Origin: Fidelibacterota bacterium
GTDB lineage: Bacteria; Fidelibacterota; Fidelibacteria; Fidelibacterales; Fidelibacteraceae
NCBI GenBank assembly: GCA_028716785.1
Contig: JAQUPD010000007.1
Coordinates: 1-64,000 of the forward strand
Reading direction: 5' to 3'
Length of the DNA: 64,000 bases
The notes beneath the pieces were generated by a model. That model did not search any database. It saw only the letters and a list, made by a program, of their open reading frames with translations, and was not told the DNA's origin. The translations under genes were made by a program, and so were the position numbers. This document shows, piece by piece, positions 15,521 through 25,298 of the stretch (positions are counted from its first letter, which is position 1; each line of letters starts with the position of its first letter).

Positions 15521-18244
15521 TTACTTAGTTTCTTCCACAGCAGCTTGAGCGGCCGCTAAGCGAGCAATAGGAACCCTGAAAGGTGAACAACTGACATAAT
15601 TCATGCCTACTTTATGACAAAATTTTACCGATGATGGTTCACCACCATGTTCACCACAAATGCCAACTTTCAAGTCTGGACGGGTGCTACGACCTCTTTT
15701 TGTTCCCATTTCAACAAGCTGACCTACCCCAACCTGATCCAGAACCTGAAAAGGATCATATTCGAGCAAATTCTTTTCCAGGTATATGGGTAAAAATTTC
15801 CCAACATCATCACGAGAAAACCCAAATGTCATCTGGGTAAGGTCATTTGTTCCAAAGGAAAAGAATTCTGCTATTTCAGCAATTTCATCGGCTGTGAGTG
15901 CCGCCCGTGGAATTTCAATCATGGTTCCTACTGTATAAGCAATGGAATCGTTCTTCTCCTCAAAAACAGCTTTTGCAGTGGAACGAATAATATCCTCCTG
16001 CATTTTCAGTTCCGCTTTTGTCCCAACGAGAGGCACCATAATCTCAGGAATTGCGTCAATACCTCGCTGTTTACAATTTAGCGCTGCTTCAAAAATTGCC
16101 CGTACTTGCATTTCTGTAATTTCAGGATAGGTATTTCCAAGTCGACAGCCCCGATGTCCTAACATCGGATTTACTTCATAGAGTGATTCCACTTTTTGGT
16201 GGACTGCCTCAGGAGAAATACCCAACTCTTTTGCCATTTCAGCCTGTGATTTTTCATCTTTTGGTACAAATTCATGGAGTGGAGGATCTAATAAACGAAT
16301 TGTTACCGGCAATCCATCCATAATTTCAAAAATCCCTTCAAAATCGCCTTGCTGCATAGGAAGAAGTTTCTTTAATGCTTTCCGACGACCAGATTCATCA
16401 TCCGCCAAAATCATTTCTCGGACCGCTTTAATGCGATCACCTTCAAAAAACATATGTTCTGTACGACATAGACCAATACCTTTTGCACCCAAATCACGAG
16501 CAACTTTTGCATCTTTTGGGGTATCAGCATTCGTTCGGACTTTCATCCGGGTATATTTTTCACAAAGATCCATGAGTTTCCCAAAATTTCCACTCATTTT
16601 GGGTTCTACTGTTTCTACCTTTCCTTCATATACTTCCCCTGTGGAACCATTTAAAGAAATCCAATCACCTTCTTTATATGTTTTGCCATTGGCCATCAGT
16701 TTTCGTTCTTTATAATTTATATGAATGCTCCCCGCTCCTGATACACAGCATTTACCCATTCCTCGAGCAACAACAGCAGCGTGGGATGTCATACCACCTT
16801 GTGCCGTAAGAATTCCTTCTGCAGCATCCATACCTGAAAGATCCTCAGGAGATGTCTCAATGCGAACAAGTATAACTTTTTCACCTTTTGCTTTCCATGC
16901 TTCTGCCTCATCAGCAAAAAAGACTATTCGACCCGTAGCAGCACCAGGGGAAGCGGGTAATCCTTTTGCAATAACCGTGGCTCTTTCAAGGGCTGATTTT
17001 TCAAATTCAGGATGGAGAAGTTCATCTAACCGATTTGGACTTACACGCAAAATGGCTGACTTTTCATCAATTTTACCTTCTTCCAACAGTTCTATGGCAA
17101 TCCGTACTTCAGCAGTACTGGTGCGTTTACCATTCCGGGTCTGTAATAACCAAAGTCGACCATTTTGAATCGTAAATTCAATATCCTGCATATCTTTATA
17201 GTGATCTTCAAGCTTCTGCTGGATTTCATAAAGTTCTTTATAAACATCCGGCATCATTTCTTCGAGAGAGGGATATTTCTTTCGTCTTTCCTCTTCTGAG
17301 ATATTTTGCAGTTTTGCCCATCGTCTTGAACCTTCAAGGGTAATTTGAAGAGGGGTACGAATTCCTGCAACAACATCTTCACCTTGGGCATTGATAAGAT
17401 ATTCGCCATTAAAAATCTTTTCACCCGTCGCCGCATCTCGCGTAAACGCAACGCCTGTTGCTGAATCTTCTCCCATATTTCCAAATACCATTGCCTGAAC
17501 ATTTACAGCAGTTCCCCAATGATGTGGAATTCCATTAATCTTTCGGTAATATATAGCCCGAGGATTATTCCAACTACCAAAAACAGCATCAATTGCTCCC
17601 CAAAGCTGCTCCCAAGGATCAGTTGGAAAATCTTTCTCCGTTGCTTTTTTAACAGATTCTTTAAAAATTTTTACTAATTTCTTTAAATCTTCTGTGGTGA
17701 GCTCTGTATCGAGTTTAACTCCCTTCTCTTTTTTTACTTTGTCAATAACCTTTTCAAAGGGATCTTCATCCTCTTTGGATGCGGGCTTCATTCCCAAAAC
17801 AACATCGCCATACATCTGAATAAAACGACGATAAGTATCCCACGCAAACCGTTCATTATTGGATTTTTTCGCCAATCCCACAACGGTTTCATCATTCAAT
17901 CCTAAATTTAAAACAGTATCCATCATCCCGGGCATAGATACGCGAGCACCAGAACGGACAGATACCAAAAGGGGATTTTCTGAGTCCCCAAATTTAGATC
18001 CCATAATCTTTTCAATATGCTTAATTCCCTTCTCAACTTCCGGCCGTAGCTCTTCAATCGCTTCCTCGCGCCCAAGTTCATTCCATCGATTACAATAATA
18101 AGCTGTAATAGTAAATCCAGGGGGGACAGGAATGCCAATTCTATCCATTTCAGCAAGATTTGCTCCTTTTCCGCCTAATATATTTTTGTCTGTAGCACGA
18201 CCTTCAGCTTTTCCTGCTCCAAAAAGATATACATTCTTCTTCAT
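15521..18244 (-). CDS. ppdK: Pyruvate, phosphate dikinase
   Basis: Interconverts pyruvate/ATP/Pi and PEP/AMP/PPi. The 907 residues run KNVYLFGAGKAEG (ATP-grasp start), a VSVRSGA segment, the phosphohistidine loop GGMTSHAAVVARGMGKCCVSG split around its catalytic His, and a C-terminal PEP-binding barrel with GTNDLTQM and CGEHGG. The start at 18244 has GGAGAG three bases upstream; a further upstream ATG at 18280 has none. It is monocistronic, with a hairpin terminator after the stop. In anaerobic FCB bacteria it usually works in PPi-linked glycolysis; the direction here cannot be told from sequence. Confidence 0.96.
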   Translation of the reverse strand: MKKNVYLFGAGKAEGRATDKNILGGKGANLAEMDRIGIPVPPGFTITAYYCNRWNELGREEAIEELRPEVEKGIKHIEKIMGSKFGDSENPLLVSVRSGARVSMPGMMDTVLNLGLNDETVVGLAKKSNNERFAWDTYRRFIQMYGDVVLGMKPASKEDEDPFEKVIDKVKKEKGVKLDTELTTEDLKKLVKIFKESVKKATEKDFPTDPWEQLWGAIDAVFGSWNNPRAIYYRKINGIPHHWGTAVNVQAMVFGNMGEDSATGVAFTRDAATGEKIFNGEYLINAQGEDVVAGIRTPLQITLEGSRRWAKLQNISEEERRKKYPSLEEMMPDVYKELYEIQQKLEDHYKDMQDIEFTIQNGRLWLLQTRNGKRTSTAEVRIAIELLEEGKIDEKSAILRVSPNRLDELLHPEFEKSALERATVIAKGLPASPGAATGRIVFFADEAEAWKAKGEKVILVRIETSPEDLSGMDAAEGILTAQGGMTSHAAVVARGMGKCCVSGAGSIHINYKERKLMANGKTYKEGDWISLNGSTGEVYEGKVETVEPKMSGNFGKLMDLCEKYTRMKVRTNADTPKDAKVARDLGAKGIGLCRTEHMFFEGDRIKAVREMILADDESGRRKALKKLLPMQQGDFEGIFEIMDGLPVTIRLLDPPLHEFVPKDEKSQAEMAKELGISPEAVHQKVESLYEVNPMLGHRGCRLGNTYPEITEMQVRAIFEAALNCKQRGIDAIPEIMVPLVGTKAELKMQEDIIRSTAKAVFEEKNDSIAYTVGTMIEIPRAALTADEIAEIAEFFSFGTNDLTQMTFGFSRDDVGKFLPIYLEKNLLEYDPFQVLDQVGVGQLVEMGTKRGRSTRPDLKVGICGEHGGEPSSVKFCHKVGMNYVSCSPFRVPIARLAAAQAAVEETK

Positions 18245-18458
18245 AATCTCTCCATTTATTTTAGCTGATAAATATAACAATCCTGATTTCTAAATGCAAT
18301 GAACCACACTATCTTATCCTGCATAAAGAGTGTTTATATTTATTCTCATACTTAAAATGTTAAATAAGTGTGACTCTTTTTTATAGCTTTTTCATTATAA
18401 TTAAGCTTATTTTTTTATAGATTTAGCCGACAAAAACATAAGAAATCAGGAGTCTAAA

Positions 18459-20429
18459 ATGGGACAAAATCTTATAGAAAAGATCGTACAAAACCATGCT
18501 ATAGCGCATGAAACACGCCTCCACAGTGGTGATTATGTGACAATCCGTCCTAAACATGTCTTAACCCATGATAATACAGGTGCGGTGATACCAAAATTCC
18601 GTGAAATTGGAGCTTCTTCTGTGGCAAATCCCCGTCAGCCTGTTTTTGCTCTTGATCATGATATTCAGGACATAAGTGAAAAAAATTTAGCAAAGTATAA
18701 AGCGATTGAGACGTTTGCTAAAGAAATGGGGATTGATTTTTATCCTGCAGGATGTGGCATTGGTCATCAAATTATGTGTGAGCAAGGATATGCTTTTCCG
18801 GGGACACTTGTTGTTGCTTCAGATAGCCATGCTAATATGTATGGAGGATTGGGATGTTTGGGCACGCCTATTGTTAGAACTGATGCAGCCGTTTTGTGGG
18901 CTACAGGTCAAACATGGTGGCAAATTCCACCTGTCACAAAAATTATTTTTACAGGAAAATTGCAGACAGGTGTTTTTGGCAAGGATGTTATTCTTACGCT
19001 TTGTGGTTTGTATAACCATGATGAGGTTTTAAACCATGCCTTGGAATTTTCTGGGGAAGGAATTCAATCCCTCTCTATATCTGATCGGCTTACTATTGCC
19101 AACATGACAACTGAATGGGGAGCCTTAGCAGGATTATTCCCCATTGATAAAAAAACGCTGGCGTGGCTGAAAACCCGTGAAGAAGTCTTACGTAAACATA
19201 ACTATCCTTCCGTCCCTTCTGATGAAGATGGCAACGGAATTCATCCCCGAATAAATGCAAAAACACTCAAAGCCTTATCAGAACTAACTCTTTCTCCCGA
19301 TCCTGATGCTAAGTATATCCAGGAAATCCATCTCGATTTAAGCACTGTAACACCGGTTGTCAGTGGACCTCACACTGTAAAAACATATCAAACAATTCGG
19401 AATGCCGAAAAGAAAAAAATTAAAATTCAAAAAGCGTACCTTCTCTCATGTGTAAACAGTCGTTATGAAGATCTGGCAGAAGCCGCAAAAATCATTAAAG
19501 GAAAAAAAGTGGCTCCTGGTGTTACTTTTTATGTTGCTGCTGCTTCTGCAGAAATTCAAAGACAAAGTGAAGCATCCGGAAATTGGCAGGCACTTCTTGA
19601 TGCAGGTTCCATTGCTTTACCGCCCGGATGTGGCCCTTGTATTGGCCTTGGAAAGGGACTTCTTGAAGATGGGGAAGTTGGCATTTCGGCAACAAATCGA
19701 AATTTTAAGGGTCGCATGGGTTCAAAAAACGCAACGGTATATTTGGCATCGCCTGCTGTCGTTGCACTATCTGCCTTGAAAGGGTACATTGTCGGACTCC
19801 CTGAGGGAGAAGAAACATCCCCCAAAACATACAGGACTCACTTAGAAAAAAAGTTAGAGAAAACAACACCTGACATCCTTGAAGGATTCCCCAAAATAAT
19901 AAAAGGAACAATTATTTTTTGTCCTGCCGATAACATGAATACCGATGGTATTTATCCTGGAAAATACACCTATAATGATGCCATGACGCCAGAGCAACAA
20001 GCTGCTGTTGCTATGGAAAACTATGATCCTGAATTTCGTTCGCTAGTCCAACCTGGCGATATTTTAGCCAGTGGCTTTAATTTTGGAACAGGAAGCAGCC
20101 GTGAACAGGCAGCAACAGCCCTAAAATATTTGGGAATTCAAATGGTAATAGCTGGTTCTTTGAATCAAACATACAAACGAAATGCTATCAATAACGGCTT
20201 TATAGTTGTAGAATCACCCGCCTTCATAGAATACCTTTTCAAACACTTTGGGAAGGGCAAGCTCACTTATCGGACAGACCTTAAAATTCTTGTTGATTGG
20301 CAAACCAATCAAATTTTTGTTGGAGACAAATCATTCCCTATAGAAAGTTTAGGAAAGCCTGCACAAGAGATCATTCTGAAGGGAGGATTAAATGCCTGGG
20401 TTCGTGAACAGCTCAGCAGTAAGAAGTAG
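18459..20429 (+). CDS. Homoaconitase of fungal LYS4 type (aconitase family)
   Basis: Fe-S hydro-lyase of 656 residues, large domain and swivel domain in one chain. Cluster ligands are Cys331 (LLSCVNSR), Cys391 and Cys394 (PPGCGPCIGLG). Several stretches recall the single-chain homoaconitase LYS4 of fungi: PGTLVVASDSHANMYGG, RLTIANMTTEWGALAGLFP, GISATNRNFKGRMGSK, NTDGIYPGKYTY and FNFGTGSSREQAATAL. By family it would convert homocitrate to homoisocitrate, or act as a plain aconitase. No other alpha-aminoadipate genes are nearby, so substrate is open. The start follows AGGAGTC. A PfkB kinase follows eight bases later. Confidence 0.85.
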   Translation: MGQNLIEKIVQNHAIAHETRLHSGDYVTIRPKHVLTHDNTGAVIPKFREIGASSVANPRQPVFALDHDIQDISEKNLAKYKAIETFAKEMGIDFYPAGCGIGHQIMCEQGYAFPGTLVVASDSHANMYGGLGCLGTPIVRTDAAVLWATGQTWWQIPPVTKIIFTGKLQTGVFGKDVILTLCGLYNHDEVLNHALEFSGEGIQSLSISDRLTIANMTTEWGALAGLFPIDKKTLAWLKTREEVLRKHNYPSVPSDEDGNGIHPRINAKTLKALSELTLSPDPDAKYIQEIHLDLSTVTPVVSGPHTVKTYQTIRNAEKKKIKIQKAYLLSCVNSRYEDLAEAAKIIKGKKVAPGVTFYVAAASAEIQRQSEASGNWQALLDAGSIALPPGCGPCIGLGKGLLEDGEVGISATNRNFKGRMGSKNATVYLASPAVVALSALKGYIVGLPEGEETSPKTYRTHLEKKLEKTTPDILEGFPKIIKGTIIFCPADNMNTDGIYPGKYTYNDAMTPEQQAAVAMENYDPEFRSLVQPGDILASGFNFGTGSSREQAATALKYLGIQMVIAGSLNQTYKRNAINNGFIVVESPAFIEYLFKHFGKGKLTYRTDLKILVDWQTNQIFVGDKSFPIESLGKPAQEIILKGGLNAWVREQLSSKK

Positions 20430-20436
20430 TAAAACG

Positions 20437-21348
20437 ATGCATCAAATTGTTGTTGTAGGATCAATTGCTCTTGATAGTATCGAAACACCTCAGGGAAAAC
20501 GAGAAAATGCCCTAGGCGGCTCTTCAACATATTTTAGTCTTTCTTCATCGCACTATGTAAAAACATGTCTTGTAGGTGTAGCAGGGACAGATTTTCCACA
20601 ATCTGCATTGGATTTGCTAAAGAAACATCATATCGATCTCGAAGGATTAGATATTAAAGAAGGAAAAACATTCCGGTGGGGTGTCCGCTATAAAAATAAC
20701 ATGAATAAACGCGATACCCTTTATACAGAACTAAATGTCTTTGAAAATTTTCAGCCATCACTTCCCCTTTCGTATCGAAACAGTCCTTTCCTTTTTCTTG
20801 GAAATATCCATCCGAATTTGCAGTTACAGGTGCTTAATCAAATGAACAACAAACCATTAGTTGCTTTAGACACAATGAATCTTTGGATTGATATTAGTCG
20901 AGATTCTCTATACAACGTCATTTCAAAAGTAGATATTCTTTTTATCAATGAAGATGAAATCAGACAACTGAATCATACTTCCAATGTTTTTGAAGCTGCC
21001 AGGAAAACCCTTCAACACGGACCAAAACTGCTTATTGTAAAGCGTGGAGAAAATGGTGCTATCCTTTTTAATAAAGAAACGTTATTTATTATTCCTGCTT
21101 ATCCAGTTGAAAACGTTGTTGATCCTACAGGAGCAGGTGATTCTTTTGCTGGCGGTTTTATGGGGTATCTTGCCACAAAAAATCCTGAAAATTTAACATT
21201 AAATGATTATAAAATGGCTATGGTGCATGGAACAGTTATGGCCTCATTCCTTGTTGAAGCGTTTTCTATCGAAAGACTCCTTACTCTTACACCCGAGGAA
21301 ATCACACAACGTGTTGATTCTTTTTTAACAATGATATGTGTAAATTAG
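20437..21348 (+). CDS. PfkB-family carbohydrate/nucleoside kinase
   Basis: 303 residues starting HQIVVVGSIALDSIETP, with the NALGGSSTYFSLS substrate region and the anion-hole motif DPTGAGDSFAGGFMGYLA near the C-terminus. The start at 20437 is chosen because the conserved domain begins there; a longer frame would overlap the end of the homoaconitase gene. Close spacing suggests co-transcription with that gene. The substrate (ribose-, fructose- or nucleoside-like) cannot be told. Confidence 0.88.
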   Translation: MHQIVVVGSIALDSIETPQGKRENALGGSSTYFSLSSSHYVKTCLVGVAGTDFPQSALDLLKKHHIDLEGLDIKEGKTFRWGVRYKNNMNKRDTLYTELNVFENFQPSLPLSYRNSPFLFLGNIHPNLQLQVLNQMNNKPLVALDTMNLWIDISRDSLYNVISKVDILFINEDEIRQLNHTSNVFEAARKTLQHGPKLLIVKRGENGAILFNKETLFIIPAYPVENVVDPTGAGDSFAGGFMGYLATKNPENLTLNDYKMAMVHGTVMASFLVEAFSIERLLTLTPEEITQRVDSFLTMICVN

Positions 21349-21391
21349 TAAAGGATATGGCTTTTTTGAAAAGATTTAAATAATAAATTAT

Positions 21392-21419
21392 TTGATTATG
21401 GAATTGCATTAAATAAATT
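21392..21419 (+). promoter_or_regulatory. Possible promoter of the TPR lipoprotein
   Basis: TTGATT at 21392-21397, 16-base spacer, TAAATT at 21414-21419, followed by GAAAGGAAA and the ATG at 21445. In such AT-rich sequence the match is only suggestive. Confidence 0.35.
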
Positions 21420-21444
21420 ACAGTGATGACAGAAAGGAAAAACC

Positions 21445-22542
21445 ATGAAAGGTAAAAAATTTTTTATTCCCTTATTTTTGGTAGGAATTGCTTTACTTAT
21501 TGGATGTTCTTCCCAGGAATTTACTTCTGCAAAGCTCTACGTTCAGCAGAATAATTTACCGAAAGCAGAAGAATTTTTCTTACTTGCTATGGAACGGGAG
21601 CCTATGAATCCTGAAATTCCTTATCTTTTAGCACGGGATGTTTATGGCCCTCAGGAAAAGTATGGAGAAGCCCTCAAATATTTAAATAAGTCGCTTGAAC
21701 TTGGGCCTAACTTCAAAGAGGAAATTGAACAGTTAAAAGAATATTATTGGCAAAAATCCTATAATGAAGGATTAAAGTATTACACTGCTTTACAAAATAA
21801 AACGGTTGCAGATTCTGCACAGGCTGTTGAAGAAGCAATTCGTTTATTAACCTATGCCAAAGAATTCAATCCTGATGATGAGCGGGCTTATTATCAGTTG
21901 GCACGTATTACAAAAACTTATAAAAAAGACGATGAGAGAAGCATGGCCTACATTGATGAAGGCATAGAAAACGTCAAAGAAGCACCTCTTTTAAAAGAAT
22001 ATAAAGCCATCCAACTTATCCAAAAGGGTAAAAAAGATCAAGCGTTAGTCCTGCTTAAAGAAGTAATGCAGATGGATACCGATAGAAAACAAGATGCTAC
22101 CAGACTGTATGCCCAAGTTCTTTTGGAAGAACATAGATATGATGAAGCAGAAGAAACGTTTAAAAAAATCCTTGAAGAAAATCCCGAAAATCCTGATAAC
22201 TATTTTAATTTAGGATATTTATACGTCAGAATGGCCACTGAAGCAAAAGAGAATGGTGACAATGACTTGGCAGAACAACTTTTTGAAAAGGCAAAAAATC
22301 AATTTGAAACCGTTTTAGCAATGAATCCTGATGATATGCTCGTTATCGAAGCAGTCGGAGATTTATATGCTGAATTGAAGGATTATGCAACAGCTGAATA
22401 TTATTATCAGCAACTTGTAAATAAAGATCTCCTGAATGCCAATTACCTTAAAAAACTAGGGCGTGTTATCTATCTTCAAGGACGTCATGAAGAAGGCCAG
22501 GCAATTTGGGATCAAGCAAAAGTTATAGAATCATTGGAATAG
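21445..22542 (+). CDS. TPR-repeat lipoprotein
   Basis: 365 residues. A lipoprotein signal ends LLIGC with the lipidated Cys at 21. The rest is tetratricopeptide repeats: KAEEFFLLAMEREPMNPEIP, EEHRYDEAEETFKKILEENP and further copies, with conserved NPDD or NPENP turns. It is probably a periplasmic or outer-membrane scaffold. GAAAGGAAA precedes the ATG. A strong hairpin follows. No enzymatic domain is seen; the role is not identified. Confidence 0.85.
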   Translation: MKGKKFFIPLFLVGIALLIGCSSQEFTSAKLYVQQNNLPKAEEFFLLAMEREPMNPEIPYLLARDVYGPQEKYGEALKYLNKSLELGPNFKEEIEQLKEYYWQKSYNEGLKYYTALQNKTVADSAQAVEEAIRLLTYAKEFNPDDERAYYQLARITKTYKKDDERSMAYIDEGIENVKEAPLLKEYKAIQLIQKGKKDQALVLLKEVMQMDTDRKQDATRLYAQVLLEEHRYDEAEETFKKILEENPENPDNYFNLGYLYVRMATEAKENGDNDLAEQLFEKAKNQFETVLAMNPDDMLVIEAVGDLYAELKDYATAEYYYQQLVNKDLLNANYLKKLGRVIYLQGRHEEGQAIWDQAKVIESLE

Positions 22543-22569
22543 CTCATTTATTCTTCTGATTTTTTCTTT

Positions 22570-22599
22570 AGAAGGGGTTGAAAGGTTTCAACCCCTTCT
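22570..22599 (+). terminator. Strong hairpin after the TPR lipoprotein
   Basis: Arms AGAAGGGGTTGAAA and TTTCAACCCCTTCT form a perfect 14-bp inverted repeat with only GG between them. No T-run follows on the plus strand. It may act as a transcript-end stabiliser or terminator. Confidence 0.6.
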
Positions 22600-22729
22600 A
22601 CATTATCTAAAAATTTTCTAGGGCGCTATATTCTTTTTTGAGGGAACAAAAAGCCTTATATTTATCTTAGAGGATTAACACTTTTTATGCTTTTGTGTCT
22701 AAAAGACAGAAGCAACAAAAGGATGGCTT

Positions 22730-23398
22730 ATGAAACGATATCTTTTGTTTTTTGCTGCTTTTGGATTCTTGTTAACATTCCTATCAGGATGTTATACCCT
22801 TACTCGTCCACCCATATCTGCAATTGAAGTAGATTCAACCACTGCCATTACGTATTATCATAAGGAATACTACGATAACCGAATTGAAAATTATCATTTC
22901 TATGACCCTTATGGCTACTATTCTTATTCTCCTTATCGCTGGCATTTACGATTTGATTGGTTTACTGGTAGTTATTATTATGACCCTTATTTTTATGACT
23001 ATAGGTATTATGGAAGTGATTGGTATTACTATAATAATCGCTATTATTGGTATCACAATGGGTATTGGTACTACGTCCCATCACCAGGAAGTGGTTCTTC
23101 AGGAGATGACGAGAGTAATATTCCCGACAAACGTACCTTAACGGTTCCTCGTGCTATTGGACCTTCCTCACCACCACCATCCAATTCTCCATTTACTCCA
23201 ACCAATGACTCACGATATTCCTCAGGAAATGCAACACCGTTGAACACACCTCCACCAACCTCTTCACCCTCCAGTGAGGTAAAATCTTATTCAACGCCCA
23301 AATCAACAAATGGAGGAAACACATCTTCCGACACCTCTACTGAGACAAAAAGTCAAAATTCAAACAGTAACCGCCGTACCACGAATCCAAAACGGTAA
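22730..23398 (+). CDS. Tyrosine-rich lipoprotein of unknown function
   Basis: 222 residues that I do not recognise. The signal peptide ends FLSGC, so the protein is lipidated at Cys21. Residues ~40-115 are exceptionally rich in Tyr (runs such as YYYDPYFYDYRYYG, YYWYHNGYWYYVP) with Trp, Asp and Asn. The remaining ~105 residues are low-complexity Ser/Pro/Thr/Asn, probably disordered. The next gene, an outer-membrane protein, starts four bases after the stop, so the two are likely made together. The aromatic domain may pack against sugar or membrane surfaces; that is inference. Confidence 0.8.
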   Translation: MKRYLLFFAAFGFLLTFLSGCYTLTRPPISAIEVDSTTAITYYHKEYYDNRIENYHFYDPYGYYSYSPYRWHLRFDWFTGSYYYDPYFYDYRYYGSDWYYYNNRYYWYHNGYWYYVPSPGSGSSGDDESNIPDKRTLTVPRAIGPSSPPPSNSPFTPTNDSRYSSGNATPLNTPPPTSSPSSEVKSYSTPKSTNGGNTSSDTSTETKSQNSNSNRRTTNPKR

Positions 23399-23402
23399 AA
23401 AT

Positions 23403-24530
23403 ATGAAAAAATTTATCTTAATTTTATGTGTCTGTATTCGCACTGTAAGTTATGCGCAATATAGTGAAGAGGATGCCTTGCGCCCTTTCAGTGGTTTTTT
23501 GGGTCACTTACCACAAAGTACAGCGATTGGGGGTGCAGGGGTTGCAGCTGGACAGGTCATGCCAGAATTATCTCTTAATCCTGCAAATATTGCCATGACA
23601 AAATTTAGGATTCTTCGTGGAGCTTATGGGTCAAGTGAATTTACAAGTGGATCACAATCACTCCCCCAAAATCGTATATCACATATTACTTATATCCACT
23701 CTATTCCTGTCTTTCGTGGACATTTAAGTTGGGGTACAGGAATTACCCAAGATCTTGAATATGCTTTAAAATATCAAACATCTTCCTATTCTCAACGCAA
23801 TGAAGGGAATAGTTATACCTTTCATCTTGCTGGGGCTACAGAATTTGCTAAAGATCTCTTTATTGGCGCAGATTTTCAGGTCCCCTTTGGCGATTTCACA
23901 GTAACAGCAACCGATTATGATTTAAATACTATCTTATTAGTGGAACCCTCATTTCTCGGAATTTCAGGAAAAGTAGGGTTATCCTATATTTTAACCCCTT
24001 TTTTAAATATTGGATTAAGTGCCCAATTACCACAAAAATTATGGGTCAGCGAGGATAATACGGAAGTGTTTGGAGATACCTTAGTTATTAATTATAAACC
24101 CTTTGACTATACGCTTACACGTCCATTAGAACTTCAATTTGGAGCTGCTCTCTTGTTTAAATGGTTTGATGTTTTCTATCAGGCAGATGCAATCAATTGG
24201 AGCGGCTTAAAATGGGACTCAGAAGAGAGCGAATTTTTCGATCAAGAAATTAACAGCGGTATTGAAGAAAATTTTAAGCGGACATTAACCCATAGAATGG
24301 GCTTTGCAGTCCATCCACCTTTTTTACCTATCAATTTATATGGTGGCTATCAATATCGACCCAATCAACGGAAAAACGAAGATCCCACCTATGTTTATAG
24401 CGCCGGCTTTTCATGGCTTTTACGTCAAACTGTTAATATTAGCACCTCCTGGCAAACTTGGGACTGGAAATATAATAACCAAGATGAATCCTGGGATCAA
24501 TTTTTGTTAGCTATCGAGTTTATCTTTTAA
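23403..24530 (+). CDS. Outer-membrane beta-barrel protein
   Basis: 375 residues with a signal peptide (KKFILILCVCIRTVSYAQ). The next segment, AIGGAGVAAGQVMPELSLNPANIAMTKF, resembles the start of FCB PorV/FadL-like barrels. Alternating aromatic-polar strands follow, ending in an aromatic residue (FLLAIEFIF) as barrels do for BAM recognition. The start at 23403 is set by the signal peptide; the longer frame runs through the previous gene. It is translated right after the Tyr-rich lipoprotein. Specific transport function unknown. Confidence 0.78.
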   Translation: MKKFILILCVCIRTVSYAQYSEEDALRPFSGFLGHLPQSTAIGGAGVAAGQVMPELSLNPANIAMTKFRILRGAYGSSEFTSGSQSLPQNRISHITYIHSIPVFRGHLSWGTGITQDLEYALKYQTSSYSQRNEGNSYTFHLAGATEFAKDLFIGADFQVPFGDFTVTATDYDLNTILLVEPSFLGISGKVGLSYILTPFLNIGLSAQLPQKLWVSEDNTEVFGDTLVINYKPFDYTLTRPLELQFGAALLFKWFDVFYQADAINWSGLKWDSEESEFFDQEINSGIEENFKRTLTHRMGFAVHPPFLPINLYGGYQYRPNQRKNEDPTYVYSAGFSWLLRQTVNISTSWQTWDWKYNNQDESWDQFLLAIEFIF

Positions 24531-24916
24531 AGATAAATATCTTTTTTATAAATATATTTTTCTAAAATTTTTTAAGGGCATGTTCTAAAACATTTTATAT
24601 CTTTATCTTATTCTATAAATTAATTAATTTTACTACTTTAAATTGTTCATACGTAATTTTGAATGATGTAATACGTTTCTGATGGTATATTCCTTTTTTG
24701 ACAGGCTGTTGAAACAGGTCTTGAAGGGTTGTTCTGTGATAATACCCATATTTTGTAAGATTTTCAAAAAAAGAGCCAACACTCTTTCTATCTCTTTTAA
24801 GAAGATACTTAGCTTAATCGTGAGAATCAATTTAACGAGAGGTAGAGAACAGAGAGAAGAACTTTTATGGAGCAACCAAGCATTTCGCGTTTCTCTGGAT
24901 ATCATTAAGTTTTTGT
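24531..24916. other. Gap with no recognised feature
   Basis: The first 20 bases hold a weak hairpin (AAAGAT-AAAT-ATCTTT followed by T) that may end the barrel gene transcript. The rest is AT-rich; short frames exist on both strands but resemble no family, and none has a convincing ribosome binding site. Confidence 0.5.
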
Positions 24917-25270
24917 ATGATTGTTGAAACCCTTGTTCTGTTAAGCATTGCCTGGCGATCTACATCGCTTTCCATTGAAATTTCCAATGCTAAAATCAGC
25001 ATGTCCACAATACTTACAAAAGTCAAAGAAATAAAAAACGAACTCAAGCATGAAAATGAAAGGCTTTTGGAAGAAAAACAGACACTTAATAATTTATTAG
25101 AGACGCTAAAAATAATTTTTCGGAATTCTGATAATAACCTTTCAGCAAAATTATTACGATCTTATTTGGAACAAAACAATGATATTTTTCTCGATGGCTC
25201 TCAGACAAATTGTTTTGAAACAATTAACCAACGATTGGAGCAAATCGAAAAAACACTCAACGCTGAGTAA
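24917..25270 (+). CDS. Hypothetical coiled-coil protein
   Basis: A frame of 117 residues, not recognised. A short hydrophobic start (IVETLVLLSIAW) is followed by a heptad-like charged helix (KVKEIKNELKHENERLLEEKQTLNNLLETL, here broken by no prolines) and a second helix near the end. The helix pattern argues for a real protein, but no ribosome binding site is seen at the ATG at 24917. A later ATG at 25001 would give the coiled coil alone. It is convergent with the PPTase gene. Confidence 0.4.
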   Translation: MIVETLVLLSIAWRSTSLSIEISNAKISMSTILTKVKEIKNELKHENERLLEEKQTLNNLLETLKIIFRNSDNNLSAKLLRSYLEQNNDIFLDGSQTNCFETINQRLEQIEKTLNAE

Positions 25271-25298
25271 ATAAAACGCAAAAATATTATGCTTAATC

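Noticed and set aside
24633-24927. Two small overlapping frames on opposite strands, considered as a transposase remnant
   Set aside because: Neither translation matches a transposase motif and no inverted repeats flank them.
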